From positions 248,001 through 312,000 of the forward strand of contig JACRAY010000029.1 in the NCBI GenBank assembly GCA_016213325.1: 64,000 bases of DNA, in the 5' to 3' direction. Positions 45,466 through 54,425 of the stretch are shown piece by piece; positions within the stretch are counted from its first letter, which is position 1; each line of letters starts with the position of its first letter. The notes under the pieces are model-generated. The model saw only the letters and a list, made by a program, of their open reading frames with translations. It ran no database searches and was not told the origin of the DNA. Position numbers and translations under genes: made by a program. This DNA comes from Burkholderiales bacterium. GTDB lineage: Bacteria; Pseudomonadota; Gammaproteobacteria; Burkholderiales; Burkholderiaceae_C.

Positions 45466-46640
45466 CGCAGTTTCAGGGTCGAAAGCCCCACCAGGCACAG
45501 CAGCATGGTGATGATCCAGAAGCGCACGACGACCTGCGTCTCCTTCCAGCCGCTCTTCTCGAAGTGGTGGTGCAGCGGCGCCATGCGCAGGATGCGGCGG
45601 CCCTCGCCGTAGCGCTTCTTCGTGTACTTGAAGTACAGCACCTGTGCCATCACCGAGATCGCTTCGACCACGAACACGCCGCCCATGATGGCCAGCACGA
45701 TCTCCTGGCGCACGATGACGGCAATGGTGCCCAGCGACGCGCCCAGCGCCAGCGCGCCCACGTCGCCCATGAACACCTGCGCGGGGTGCGTGTTGAACCA
45801 CAGGAAGGCGAGCCCCGCGCCCGCCATCGCGGCGCAAAACACCAGCAGCTCGCCCGAGCCCGGGATGTGCGGGAACAGCAGGTACTTGGAGTAAACGGCG
45901 CTGCCGGTGACATAAGCGAACACGCCCAGCGCCGAGCCGACCATCACCACCGGCATGATCGCCAGGCCGTCGAGGCCGTCGGTCAGGTTCACGGCATTGC
46001 TGGAGCCCACGATCACGAGATAGGTGAGGATCACGAAGCCGAACACGCCCAGCGGATAGCTGATCTCCTTGATGAAAGGCAGCAACAGCCCCGCCTTGGG
46101 CGGCAGGTTCACGTCGAAACCCGAGGCCACCCACTTGAAGAACAGCTCCAGCACGCGCAGGTTGCTGCTCTCGGAGATGCTGAACACGAGGTAGAGCGCC
46201 GCCAGCACGCCGATGAGCGATTGCCAGAAGTACTTCTCGCGCGAACGCATGCCCTCGGGGTCCTTGCGCACCACCTTGCGCCAGTCGTCCACCCAGCCGA
46301 TGGCACCGAAGCCCAGCGTCACGACCAGCACGATCCACACGAAGCGGTTGGTCCAGTCGAACCACAGCAGCGTGCTGATGGTGATGGCCAGCAGGATCAG
46401 CACGCCGCCCATGGTGGGCGTGCCGCTCTTGGACAGGTGCGTCTCCATGCCGTAGCCGCGCACCGGCTGGCCGATCTTCAGCTCGGCGAGCCGGCGGATC
46501 ACCCACGGGCCGGCCGCCAGCCCGATCAACAGCGCCGTCATCGCGGCCATCACGGCGCGGAACGTCAGGTACTGGAACACGCGGAACCAGCCGAATTCGG
46601 GTGACAGCGACTGCAGCCAGGCGGCCAGGTGCATCAGCAT
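45462..46640 (-). CDS. mraY: Phospho-N-acetylmuramoyl-pentapeptide transferase
   Basis: This 392-residue polytopic enzyme makes lipid I from UDP-MurNAc-pentapeptide and undecaprenyl phosphate. SGTPTMGGVLIL, GWVDDWRKV, NAVNLTDGLDGLA, FMGDVGALALG and APLHHHFEKSGWKE carry the family's acidic and histidine motifs. The start at 46638-46640 is used because MLMHLAAWL aligns with E. coli MLVWLAEHL; an ATG two codons later overlaps the murF stop as TGATG. Confidence 0.96.
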   Translation of the reverse strand: MLMHLAAWLQSLSPEFGWFRVFQYLTFRAVMAAMTALLIGLAAGPWVIRRLAELKIGQPVRGYGMETHLSKSGTPTMGGVLILLAITISTLLWFDWTNRFVWIVLVVTLGFGAIGWVDDWRKVVRKDPEGMRSREKYFWQSLIGVLAALYLVFSISESSNLRVLELFFKWVASGFDVNLPPKAGLLLPFIKEISYPLGVFGFVILTYLVIVGSSNAVNLTDGLDGLAIMPVVMVGSALGVFAYVTGSAVYSKYLLFPHIPGSGELLVFCAAMAGAGLAFLWFNTHPAQVFMGDVGALALGASLGTIAVIVRQEIVLAIMGGVFVVEAISVMAQVLYFKYTKKRYGEGRRILRMAPLHHHFEKSGWKETQVVVRFWIITMLLCLVGLSTLKLR

Positions 46641-48013
46641 GCGCGGCCTCCTTGCGGGGTGGTGCGCGACGTGATGGCCTGCACCACGCGTTCCATCTGC
46701 ATGAAGCGCGAGCCCTTCACCAGCACGCTGCGCACCACGGGCAGTTCGGCCAGCACGGCGACGTTCAGCGCATCGACCGAGCCGAAGTGCCGGCCCTTCA
46801 TGGCCACCGACTGCTCGCCCAGCGTGAACAGCAGCGGGATGCCGCGCTCGCGCGCGTAGTCGCCCACTTCGGCGTGGAACTGCGGGCCTTGCGTGCCCAC
46901 TTCGCCCATGTCGCCCAGCACCAGCAATTGCGGCGCGGGCAACTCGGCCAGCACGTCGACGGCGGCCCGCGCGGAGTCGGGGTTGGCGTTGTAGGTGTCG
47001 TCCACCAGCGTGAAAGCGTGCGAGCCGAGCGCCAGCCCGACGGCGCGCGAGCGGCCCTTCACCGGCTCGAAGGCTTCGAGGCCCTGTGCCATGGCGGCGG
47101 GCGGCGCGCCCGCGGCCACGGCGCAGGCCGCAGCGGCCAGCGCATTGCGAACGTTGTGGCGGCCGGCGATATGGAGACGGCACGCGACAGGCCCGGCAGG
47201 CGTTTGTGCCTGCACACGCCAGTAGCCGTCTAGCCATTCAGTCCCGGCCAGAACGATGTCGGCGTGCGCTTCGCGTTCGCCGAAAGTGAGGCAGGTGCGG
47301 CCGCCTGCGAGCTGCCGCCACAGCGGCGTGAACTCGTCACCCGCAGGGAACACCGCGGTCCCGGCGGGCGCCAGCGCGTCGAACACGCTGCCGTTTTCCC
47401 GCGCCACCGCTTCCACCGTGGCCATGAATTCCTGGTGCTCACGCTGCGCGTTGTTGACCAGTGCCACGGTGGGCAGGGCCAGGCCCGCCAGGTAGCCGAT
47501 CTCGCCCGGGTGGTTCATGCCGAGTTCCAGCACCGCCACGCGATGCTGCGCGCGCAGGCGCAGCAGCATCAGCGGCAGACCGATGTCGTTGTTGAGGTTG
47601 CCTTCGGTCGCCAGCGCGGCTTCGGGCTGCCAGGCCCGCAGGATCGCCGCGATCATCTGCGTGACCGTGGTCTTGCCGTTGCTGCCGGTCACGGCGATGA
47701 GCGGCAGCCCGAACTTCATGCGCCACCAGTGGGCGAGTCGACCGAGCGCCAGCTTGGTGTCTTCCACCTCGATGCCGTGGAAGCCGCGGGGGATGCGGCC
47801 GCGGCTCGCCAGCGCCGCCACGGCGCCTTTGGCTTGCGCTTCGGCGATGAAGTCGTTGGCGTCGAAGCGCTCGCCCTTCAGTGCCACGAACAGGTCGCCC
47901 GCTTGCAGCGTGCGCGTGTCGGAGTGCACGCGCTCGACGGCGGCCGAGCCGTCGCCAACGAGCACCGCGCCAGGCAGCGCGCCTAGGGCTTCGGAAAGCG
48001 TGAACATGCTCAT
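46634..48013 (-). CDS. murF: UDP-MurNAc-tripeptide--D-alanyl-D-alanine ligase
   Basis: This 459-residue ligase completes the pentapeptide precursor by adding D-Ala-D-Ala from Ddl. The ATP loop GSNGKTT is at 110-116, with SDTRTLQAGDLFVALKGERFDAND at the N-terminus and ELGMNHPGEI, IAGRHNVRNALAA and DDTYNANPDSARAA further on. It overlaps murE by four bases and mraY by seven. Confidence 0.95.
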   Translation of the reverse strand: MSMFTLSEALGALPGAVLVGDGSAAVERVHSDTRTLQAGDLFVALKGERFDANDFIAEAQAKGAVAALASRGRIPRGFHGIEVEDTKLALGRLAHWWRMKFGLPLIAVTGSNGKTTVTQMIAAILRAWQPEAALATEGNLNNDIGLPLMLLRLRAQHRVAVLELGMNHPGEIGYLAGLALPTVALVNNAQREHQEFMATVEAVARENGSVFDALAPAGTAVFPAGDEFTPLWRQLAGGRTCLTFGEREAHADIVLAGTEWLDGYWRVQAQTPAGPVACRLHIAGRHNVRNALAAAACAVAAGAPPAAMAQGLEAFEPVKGRSRAVGLALGSHAFTLVDDTYNANPDSARAAVDVLAELPAPQLLVLGDMGEVGTQGPQFHAEVGDYARERGIPLLFTLGEQSVAMKGRHFGSVDALNVAVLAELPVVRSVLVKGSRFMQMERVVQAITSRTTPQGGRAC

Positions 48014-49476
48014 GCGCGCTTCCCCAGCGCAGTGCGCGCATGCTGCTGGTCCGAAAACGGGTGCTTCACCCCCGCCACTTCCTGGTAGTCCTCGTGCCCC
48101 TTGCCCGCGACCAGCACCACGTCCTCGGGCGCCGCCGCCGCGATGGTCTCGGCAATCGCCAGCGCGCGGTCGGCCTGCACCTTCACGCATTCGTTGTGCG
48201 ACAGGCCCAGCAGCACCTGGGCGATGATGGCTTCGGGCTTTTCACTGCGCGGGTTGTCGCTGGTCACCACCACGCGGTCGGCATTCTTCTCGGCCACCAC
48301 CGCCATCAGCGGGCGCTTCACCGGGTCGCGGTCGCCGCCGCAGCCGAACACGCACCACAGCCGGCCGCCGCGCTGCGCGGCCAGCGGCTTCAGCGCCGCC
48401 AGCGCCTTGTCCAGCGCATCGGGCGTGTGCGCATAGTCCACCGCCACCAGCGGCCGGCCGGGCTCGTTGATGCGCTCCATGCGGCCCGGCACCGGCAGCA
48501 GGTCGCGGCAGGCGGCCACGGCCTGCACCAGCGGCACACCGATCGCGCGCATGGCGCCGATCACGCCGAGCAGGTTGGACACGTTGTACTGGCCCACCAG
48601 CGAGGTCTCGAGCAGCTCGCGCGCATCGCCTTCGGCCACGGTGAAGCGCAGGCCCTGCGCGCCGTAGCCGATGTCCAGCGCGCGCAGCCGCGCCTCGCGG
48701 ATGCACGACACGGTCCACAAGTCCAGCGCTGAGCCCGCCAGCTCGTCGCGCAGGCCGAGGCCCTTCTCGTCGTCCACGTTCACCACCGCGGCCGCGAGGC
48801 CGGGCCAGCGGAACAGCTGCGCCTTGGCAGCCCAGTACGCCTCCATGCTGCCGTGGTAGTCGAGGTGGTCCTGCGTGAAGTTGGTGAAGACCGCCACGCG
48901 CACGCGGGTGCCGTCGATGCGGTGCTCCATGATGCCGATGGACGAAGCTTCGATGGCGCAGGCCTTCACGCCTTCGTCCACGAAGCGGCGGAACTCCTTT
49001 TGCAGCTGCACCGGGTCGGGCGTGGTAAGGCCGGTGAAGTCCACCTGCGGCGGGCGGCCGATGCCGAGTGTGCCGACGAAGCCGCACGGCACCTGCGCAT
49101 TCGACAGCGCCTGCGCCAGCCACCACGCCGTGGAGGTCTTGCCGTTGGTACCGGTGATCGCCAGCACGTCGAGCTGCGCCGTCGGGTGGCCGTAGTACTC
49201 GGCGGCGATGCGGGCAGTGGCGGGCTTGAGCTGCGCATAGGCAGCGACCTTGTCCGAGTCGAAGCCGAACGGCTCGGCACCTTCGCTCTCCACCAGGCAA
49301 GCGGCCGCGCCCTGCTGCAACGCAGCCGCCACGAACCGCCGGCCGTCCGTGGCGGCACCCGGCCACGCGATGAAGCCGTCGCCCGCGCCCACCTTGCGGC
49401 TGTCGCAAGACAGGCTGCCGCGCACGTGCGCGCGCAGCCAGTCGGCGGCGGCTTTGGGAGTGGCCAGCTCCAGCAT
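48010..49476 (-). CDS. murE: UDP-MurNAc-L-Ala-D-Glu--meso-diaminopimelate ligase
   Basis: This 488-residue ligase adds the third residue. The ATP loop GTNGKTS is at 109-115. The specificity motif DNPRSE, present in VVVTSDNPRSEKPEAI, indicates meso-diaminopimelate rather than lysine, consistent with Mpl in this window. DYAHTPDALDKAL and GCGGDRDPVKRPLM are typical. GGAGGAG lies upstream of the ATG, which overlaps the ftsI stop by one base. Confidence 0.96.
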   Translation of the reverse strand: MLELATPKAAADWLRAHVRGSLSCDSRKVGAGDGFIAWPGAATDGRRFVAAALQQGAAACLVESEGAEPFGFDSDKVAAYAQLKPATARIAAEYYGHPTAQLDVLAITGTNGKTSTAWWLAQALSNAQVPCGFVGTLGIGRPPQVDFTGLTTPDPVQLQKEFRRFVDEGVKACAIEASSIGIMEHRIDGTRVRVAVFTNFTQDHLDYHGSMEAYWAAKAQLFRWPGLAAAVVNVDDEKGLGLRDELAGSALDLWTVSCIREARLRALDIGYGAQGLRFTVAEGDARELLETSLVGQYNVSNLLGVIGAMRAIGVPLVQAVAACRDLLPVPGRMERINEPGRPLVAVDYAHTPDALDKALAALKPLAAQRGGRLWCVFGCGGDRDPVKRPLMAVVAEKNADRVVVTSDNPRSEKPEAIIAQVLLGLSHNECVKVQADRALAIAETIAAAAPEDVVLVAGKGHEDYQEVAGVKHPFSDQQHARTALGKRA

Positions 49477-51215
49477 CAGAAGGACTCCTCCACCGCTTCG
49501 ACCACGATCTGCGGCTTGACGTTCATGTCGGGCTGAACGCCCAGCATGCGCAACGTCTGCTGTACGGTGGCGCTGAACACGGGCGCCGCCACGTCGCCGC
49601 CGTAGTAACGCCCGGCGCTCGGCTCGTCGATCATCACGGCCACCACGATGCGCGGGTTCTCCACCGGCGCCATGCCCACGAAGAAGCCGCGGTACTTGCG
49701 GTCTGCGTAGCCCTTGCCTTCCTGCTTGTGCGCGGTGCCGGTCTTGCCGCCCACCGAATAGCCCATTGCCTGCGCCTTCGGCGCCGTGCCGCCCGATTGC
49801 GTGGCCAGGTGCAGCATGTGGCGCACGGCCAGCGCGTTCTTCGCATCGATCACGCGCAGCCCCGCCGCGGGGCTGTCCGACTTCATCAGGGTCACCGGCA
49901 CCAGTTCGCCGTCGCGCGCGAACACGCTGTAGGCGCGCGCCAGCTGGAACAGGCTGGCCGACAGGCCGTAGCCATAGCTCATGGTGGCCTGCTCGATCGG
50001 CCGCCAGGTCTTGTGCGCGCGCAGCTTGCCGCTGACCACGCCCGGGAAGGGCAGCTGCGGGCGCTGGCCGAAACCGACCTCGCTGTACAGGTCCCACATC
50101 TCGCGCGGCTGCATCTGCATCGCCAGCTTGACGGTGCCCACGTTGCTGGACTTCTGGATCACCTGGTTGAGCGTGAGCGCACCGTGCGGGTGCGCATCGC
50201 TGATGGTGGAGCCGCCGATCGTCAGGCGCCCGGGTGCGGTCTGGATCACGGTGTCGGGCCGGGCCAGCCCCTTCTGCAGTGCCAGCGCTGCGATGAAGGG
50301 CTTCATCGTCGAGCCCGGCTCGAAGGTATCGGTGAGCGCGCGGTTGCGCAGCTGCGCGCCCGACAGGTTGTGCCGCTTGCCCGGCACGTAGCTCGGGTAG
50401 TTGGCCAGCGCCAGCACCTCGCCGGTGGCGACGTCGAGCACGACCACGCTGCCCGCCTTGGCCTTGTGCTCGAGCACGGCGTCGCGCAGCTTCTGGTAGG
50501 CGAAGAACTGCACCTTGGAATCGATCGCCAGCTGCAGGTCCTGCCCGTCCACCGGCGGCACCTGCTCGCCCACGTCCTCGACGATGCGGCCCATGCGGTC
50601 CTTGATGACGCGGCGCGAGCCGGCGCGGCCGGCCAGCTGCTTGTCGAAGGCGAGCTCCACGCCCTCCTGGCCGCGGTCTTCCACGTTGGTGAAGCCGATC
50701 ACGTGCGCCGCCGACTCGCCTTCGGGGTACTGCCGCTTGTATTCCTTGCGCTCGTACACGCCCTTCAGGCCCAGCGCGGCGATCTCCTTCGCCACGGGCT
50801 CGTCGACCTGGCGCTTCAGCCACACGAAGCTGCGGTCCTCGTCCTCCAGCTTCTTCATCAGCTCGGGCAGCGGCATCTCCAGCAGCTTCGCGAGCCTGGC
50901 GAGCTTGGCCTTGTCGCGGTCCACGTCCTCGGGAATAGCCCAGATGCTGGGCGCCGGCACGCTGGTGGCCAGCAACAGGCCGTTGCGGTCGAAGATGCGG
51001 CCGCGGTTGGCCGGCAGTTCCAGCGTGCGCGCGAAGCGCACCTCGCCCTGCTTGCGGAAGAACTCGTTGCCGATCACCTGGATCCATGCGGCGCGGGCGG
51101 CCAGCGCAAGGAAGCCCACGGCGATGCCCGCCACGATCAGCTTGCTGCGCCAGATCGGCGTGCGGCTGGCCAGCAGCGGGCTCGAGGTGTAGGCGACCGC
51201 GCGCGACCGGCTCAC
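49476..51215 (-). CDS. ftsI: Septal penicillin-binding protein 3 (transpeptidase FtsI)
   Basis: This 579-residue class B PBP crosslinks septal peptidoglycan with FtsW. One membrane helix (about 25-45) is followed by the pedestal domain (NRGRIFDRNGLLLATS) and the transpeptidase domain with STMK (S302), SSN in IQKSSNVGT, and KTG in VGGKTGTAHK. Length is typical. It overlaps ftsL by four bases. Confidence 0.96.
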   Translation of the reverse strand: MSRSRAVAYTSSPLLASRTPIWRSKLIVAGIAVGFLALAARAAWIQVIGNEFFRKQGEVRFARTLELPANRGRIFDRNGLLLATSVPAPSIWAIPEDVDRDKAKLARLAKLLEMPLPELMKKLEDEDRSFVWLKRQVDEPVAKEIAALGLKGVYERKEYKRQYPEGESAAHVIGFTNVEDRGQEGVELAFDKQLAGRAGSRRVIKDRMGRIVEDVGEQVPPVDGQDLQLAIDSKVQFFAYQKLRDAVLEHKAKAGSVVVLDVATGEVLALANYPSYVPGKRHNLSGAQLRNRALTDTFEPGSTMKPFIAALALQKGLARPDTVIQTAPGRLTIGGSTISDAHPHGALTLNQVIQKSSNVGTVKLAMQMQPREMWDLYSEVGFGQRPQLPFPGVVSGKLRAHKTWRPIEQATMSYGYGLSASLFQLARAYSVFARDGELVPVTLMKSDSPAAGLRVIDAKNALAVRHMLHLATQSGGTAPKAQAMGYSVGGKTGTAHKQEGKGYADRKYRGFFVGMAPVENPRIVVAVMIDEPSAGRYYGGDVAAPVFSATVQQTLRMLGVQPDMNVKPQIVVEAVEESF

Positions 51216-51487
51216 TGCTGGGCCCCTTTCGCGCTGACGTACTGCGTGATGGCCGGCGTTGCCGTGCGCATCTGCAGCTGCTCCTTGGCCACCTTCTCCA
51301 CGCGCAGCGGCGTGGCCTGCGCGCGCCTGGCCACCTCGAGCCGGTGGTTCTCGACCTCGATGCGGCGCGACTCGGCCTGCGCCTTCTCGATCTCGGCGTA
51401 CAGCCGCCGCGACTCGTACTGCACGCGCACGAGGTACAGCGCGCTCACGATCACGGCCAGCATCAGCACGAGGTTCAGTCTCGTCAT
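51212..51487 (-). CDS. ftsL: Cell division protein FtsL
   Basis: This 91-residue bitopic protein has a membrane helix at about 3-22 and a periplasmic leucine-zipper-like coiled coil (YESRRLYAEIEKAQAESRRIEVENHRLEVARR). It forms the FtsQLB complex. Identification rests on size, architecture and position between rsmH and ftsI, with four-base overlaps on both sides. Confidence 0.9.
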   Translation of the reverse strand: MTRLNLVLMLAVIVSALYLVRVQYESRRLYAEIEKAQAESRRIEVENHRLEVARRAQATPLRVEKVAKEQLQMRTATPAITQYVSAKGAQQ

Positions 51488-52392
51488 GCCGTGGTCCTTT
51501 CCGCCACCCGCATGATCGCGCTGCGCGCGCGCGGGTTCGCCGCCACTTCGGCGGCCGACGGCTTCACGCGGTCCAGCGCCTTCAGCTTCATCGCAGCGGG
51601 CTCGGCAAACGGCACGCGGCGGTCGACCACCTCGCGGGAATGCTTCGCGATGAACTGCTTGACGATGCGGTCTTCCAGCGAATGGAAGCTGATCGCCACG
51701 AGCCGGCCGCCGGGTGCGAGGATGTCCAAGCTGGCCCCTAGCGCCTCTTGCAGCTCTTCAAGCTCGGCGTTGACGAAAATCCGAAGAGCCTGAAATGTGC
51801 GCGTTGCAGGATCCTGGCCCGGCTCGCGGGTTTTGACCGCACGAGCCACGAGCTCGGCCAGTTCACGTGTGGTTGCAACAGGGCCCCGTTCCTGTCGGCG
51901 AGCATCAATCGCCTTTGCAACCTGAAAAGCAAACCGTTCTTCCCCATAGTCACGGATGACCTCCGTCATGTGTTCGACCGTTGCGGTGGCCAGCCATTGC
52001 GCCGCACTCTGCCCGCGCGTGGTGTCCATGCGCATGTCGAGCGGCCCGTCGGAGCGAAAGGAAAAACCCCGTGCGGGGTTGTCGATCTGCGGGGAGCTGA
52101 CCCCCAGGTCCAGCAGCACGCCGGCCACGCTCGCCGCCGGCAGCTCGCCGATGTGGCGAAAGCCCTCGTGGCGGATCGAGAACCGCGCATCGTCCAGCGC
52201 CTGCGCCGCCGCCACCGCCTCGGGGTCCTTGTCGAAGGCGATGAGCCGGCCCGTGGGCGCCAGCCGCGCCAGGATCGCGCGCGAGTGCCCGCCCCGGCCG
52301 AACGTAGCGTCGACATAGGTGGCGTCCGGCTTGGTGATCAGAGCGTCTGAGGCTTCGTTCAACAAGACGGTGGTGTGTTGCCATGTGTCCAC
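51484..52392 (-). CDS. rsmH: 16S rRNA (cytosine-1402-N4)-methyltransferase RsmH
   Basis: This 302-residue SAM enzyme (formerly MraW) methylates C1402 in the ribosomal P site. YVDATFGRGGHSRAIL is the SAM motif, and LLDLGVSSPQIDNPARGFSFR and ISFHSLEDRIVKQF are family blocks. A stretch of about 65 codons (roughly 51760-51955) uses many A/T-ending codons, unlike the rest of the gene. The ATG at 52390-52392 follows mraZ by 9 bases. Confidence 0.96.
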   Translation of the reverse strand: MDTWQHTTVLLNEASDALITKPDATYVDATFGRGGHSRAILARLAPTGRLIAFDKDPEAVAAAQALDDARFSIRHEGFRHIGELPAASVAGVLLDLGVSSPQIDNPARGFSFRSDGPLDMRMDTTRGQSAAQWLATATVEHMTEVIRDYGEERFAFQVAKAIDARRQERGPVATTRELAELVARAVKTREPGQDPATRTFQALRIFVNAELEELQEALGASLDILAPGGRLVAISFHSLEDRIVKQFIAKHSREVVDRRVPFAEPAAMKLKALDRVKPSAAEVAANPRARSAIMRVAERTTA

Positions 52393-52401
52393 CGCCTGCC
52401 T

Positions 52402-52830
52402 TCAGAAAGAAAAATCCTTGAACACCTGGGGCATCTCACCGCGCATGGCATCGGCCTCCTTGGCCTCGTACGTGGCCTTGTCCCAGAGCTCGAAGTGGTT
52501 GCCCATGCCGAGCAGCATGGTTTCCTTCGCTATGCCCGCCGCAGCCCTGAGCTCCGGCGACACCAGCACACGCCCCGTGCCGTCGAGCTCCACGTCCATT
52601 GCATTGCCCATGAAGATTCTCTTCCACCACTGCGCGTCCATGGGGAGGGCGGCAATGCGTTCACGAAATTTTTCCCACTCGGGGCGTGGAAAAATCATGA
52701 GGCAGTTGTGGGGGTGCTTCGTGATGGTGAGCTGGTTCGCGCAGGTCGCCGCCAGCACGTCACGGTGCCGGGTCGGCATGGAAAGCCGACCCTTGGCATC
52801 GAGCACGAGCGACGAGGCACCTTGGAACAC
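52402..52830 (-). CDS. mraZ: Transcriptional regulator MraZ
   Basis: This 142-residue protein has two SpoVT/AbrB-like repeats, each with a DxxxR core: LDAKGRLSMPTRHRD near the N-terminus and LDGTGRVLVSPELR near residue 85. It is the first gene of the dcw cluster and represses it in other bacteria. The start is GTG at 52828-52830, with AAGGA 9 bases upstream. Four phased direct repeats lie in the leader. Confidence 0.95.
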   Translation of the reverse strand: MFQGASSLVLDAKGRLSMPTRHRDVLAATCANQLTITKHPHNCLMIFPRPEWEKFRERIAALPMDAQWWKRIFMGNAMDVELDGTGRVLVSPELRAAAGIAKETMLLGMGNHFELWDKATYEAKEADAMRGEMPQVFKDFSF

Positions 52831-52868
52831 CTGAGTTAGTCCTTGCTATGCGTGACGGGGCTGAAAGG

Positions 52869-52903
52869 GCACTAACCACCACTTAATTGCACTTTTTTGC
52901 ACT
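52869..52903 (-). promoter_or_regulatory. MraZ box: four direct repeats with 10-base period
   Basis: On the minus strand AGTGC, AGTGC, AGTGG and AGTGC occur at exact 10-base steps (plus-strand complements at 52899-52903, 52889-52893, 52879-52883 and 52869-52873). MraZ binds such TGGGN/GTGG-like repeats one helical turn apart in other species. The first repeat overlaps the -10 hexamer, so occupancy would block transcription of mraZ and the cluster. Confidence 0.75.
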
Positions 52904-52928
52904 GTAGCAGGAAAAGCTGCGCTTGCAA
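52901..52928 (-). promoter_or_regulatory. Predicted sigma-70 promoter of the dcw cluster
   Basis: On the minus strand TTGCAA (52923-52928) is followed after 16 bases by TACAGT (52901-52906), preceded by TGC as an extended -10. It lies about 70 bases upstream of mraZ, in an AT-rich stretch, and overlaps the first MraZ repeat. The remaining intergenic sequence to hslU, 52929-53092, shows no other recognisable element. Confidence 0.55.
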
Positions 52929-53092
52929 GCGTCGAGCTCACGGCGAATTCGTAATGAAATCAACGACTTAGAGTGCTATTTTGAGCTCATCCACACGTGA
53001 AAACCGTTCAAAAGCAAGCACTTACGCTGGCCTGTGAATGTGTTGGATGAGCCTCAGCCGGCTTGTAATCGGATGTTGGCGGAGCTATCCGT

Positions 53093-53123
53093 GATTCATC
53101 GCCGCCGCTCGCGGCGGTGAATC
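53093..53123 (-). terminator. Hairpin at the end of hslU
   Basis: GATTCA-(T)-CGCCGCCG and CGGCGG-TGAATC form a strong stem around a short loop, starting at the hslU stop codon. No U-tract follows on the minus strand, so it may be a weak or Rho-assisted terminator, or an mRNA-stabilising hairpin. Confidence 0.5.
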
Positions 53124-54420
53124 AAAGAATGTAGCGAGAGAGGTCCTCGTCGCGGCTCAGCTCCTTCAGGCGTGCGTCGACATAGGCGCCGTCGATCACC
53201 ACCGTCTGCCCGCCGAGCTTCGCCGCGTCGAAGCTCACCTCGTCGAGCAGGCGCTCCATCACGGTGGACAGCCGCCGCGCGCCGATGTTCTCGGTGCGCT
53301 CGTTCACTTCGTAGGCGATGGCCGCCAGGCGGGTGATGCCGTCGGGCGAGAACTGCAGCGTCACGTCTTCGGTGGCCAGCAGCGCCTGGTACTGCTTGAC
53401 CAGCGACGCATGCGTGCTGGTGAGGATCGCCTCGAAGTCCTGCACCGACAGCGACGACAGCTCCACGCGGATCGGGAAGCGCCCCTGCAGCTCGGGGATC
53501 AGGTCGCTCGGCTTGGCCAGGTGGAACGCGCCGCTGGCGATGAAGAGGATGTGGTCGGTCTTGATGGTGCCGTACTTGGTCGACACGGTGGTGCCTTCCA
53601 CCAGCGGCAGCAGGTCGCGCTGCACGCCCTGGCGCGACACGTCGGGGCCGCCCGAGTCGCTGCGCGCCGTCACCTTGTCGATCTCGTCGATGAAGACGAT
53701 GCCGTTCTGCTCGGCGTTCTGCACCGCGCGCGTGCGGATCTCTTCCTCGTTGACAAGCCCTGCGGCCTCTTCCTCGACCAGCAGCTTCATCGCCTCGGCG
53801 ATCTTCAGCTTGCGCAGCTTGCGACGCGCGCCGCCGAACTGCGTGAACAGGCCGCGCAGCTGCTCGGTCATTTCCTCCATGCCGGGCGGCGACATGATCT
53901 CCACCTGCGGCTTGGCGTCGGCCACTTCGAGCTCGACGTCCTTGTCGGCGAGCTGGCCTTCGCGCAGCTTCTTGCGAAACGCCTGGCGCGTGGCGTTGTT
54001 GTCCTCGCTGCTCGTGCCGGGCAGCAGCGCGTCGAGTACGCGTTCTTCGGCGGCGTCCTCGGCGCGCGTGCGCACCTTGCGCATCTCGGCCACGCGGGTC
54101 TGCTTCACCGCCATCTCGGCGAGGTCGCGCACGATCGAGTCGACGTCCTTGCCCACGTAGCCGACCTCGGTGAACTTGGTGGCCTCCACCTTGATGAAGG
54201 GCGCATCGGCCAGCCGTGCGAGGCGCCGCGCGATCTCGGTCTTGCCGACGCCGGTGGGCCCGATCATCAGGATGTTCTTGGGCGTGATCTCGCCGCGCAG
54301 CTTCTCGTCGACCTGCTGGCGGCGCCAGCGGTTGCGCAGCGCGATCGCCACCGCGCGCTTGGCCTCATGCTGGCCCACGATGTGGCGATCGAGCTCGGAG
54401 ACGATCTCCTGCGGCGTCAT
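53122..54420 (-). CDS. hslU: ATP-dependent protease ATPase subunit HslU
   Basis: This 432-residue AAA+ unfoldase feeds substrates to HslV. MTPQEIVSELDRHIVGQHEAKRAVAIALRNRWRR is the family N-terminus; Walker A GPTGVGKT is at 54-61, Walker B GIVFIDEIDK follows, and the C-terminal DEDLSRYIL tail activates HslV. The start at 54418-54420 is 5 bases after the hslV stop. Confidence 0.97.
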   Translation of the reverse strand: MTPQEIVSELDRHIVGQHEAKRAVAIALRNRWRRQQVDEKLRGEITPKNILMIGPTGVGKTEIARRLARLADAPFIKVEATKFTEVGYVGKDVDSIVRDLAEMAVKQTRVAEMRKVRTRAEDAAEERVLDALLPGTSSEDNNATRQAFRKKLREGQLADKDVELEVADAKPQVEIMSPPGMEEMTEQLRGLFTQFGGARRKLRKLKIAEAMKLLVEEEAAGLVNEEEIRTRAVQNAEQNGIVFIDEIDKVTARSDSGGPDVSRQGVQRDLLPLVEGTTVSTKYGTIKTDHILFIASGAFHLAKPSDLIPELQGRFPIRVELSSLSVQDFEAILTSTHASLVKQYQALLATEDVTLQFSPDGITRLAAIAYEVNERTENIGARRLSTVMERLLDEVSFDAAKLGGQTVVIDGAYVDARLKELSRDEDLSRYIL

Positions 54421-54425
54421 CGAAC

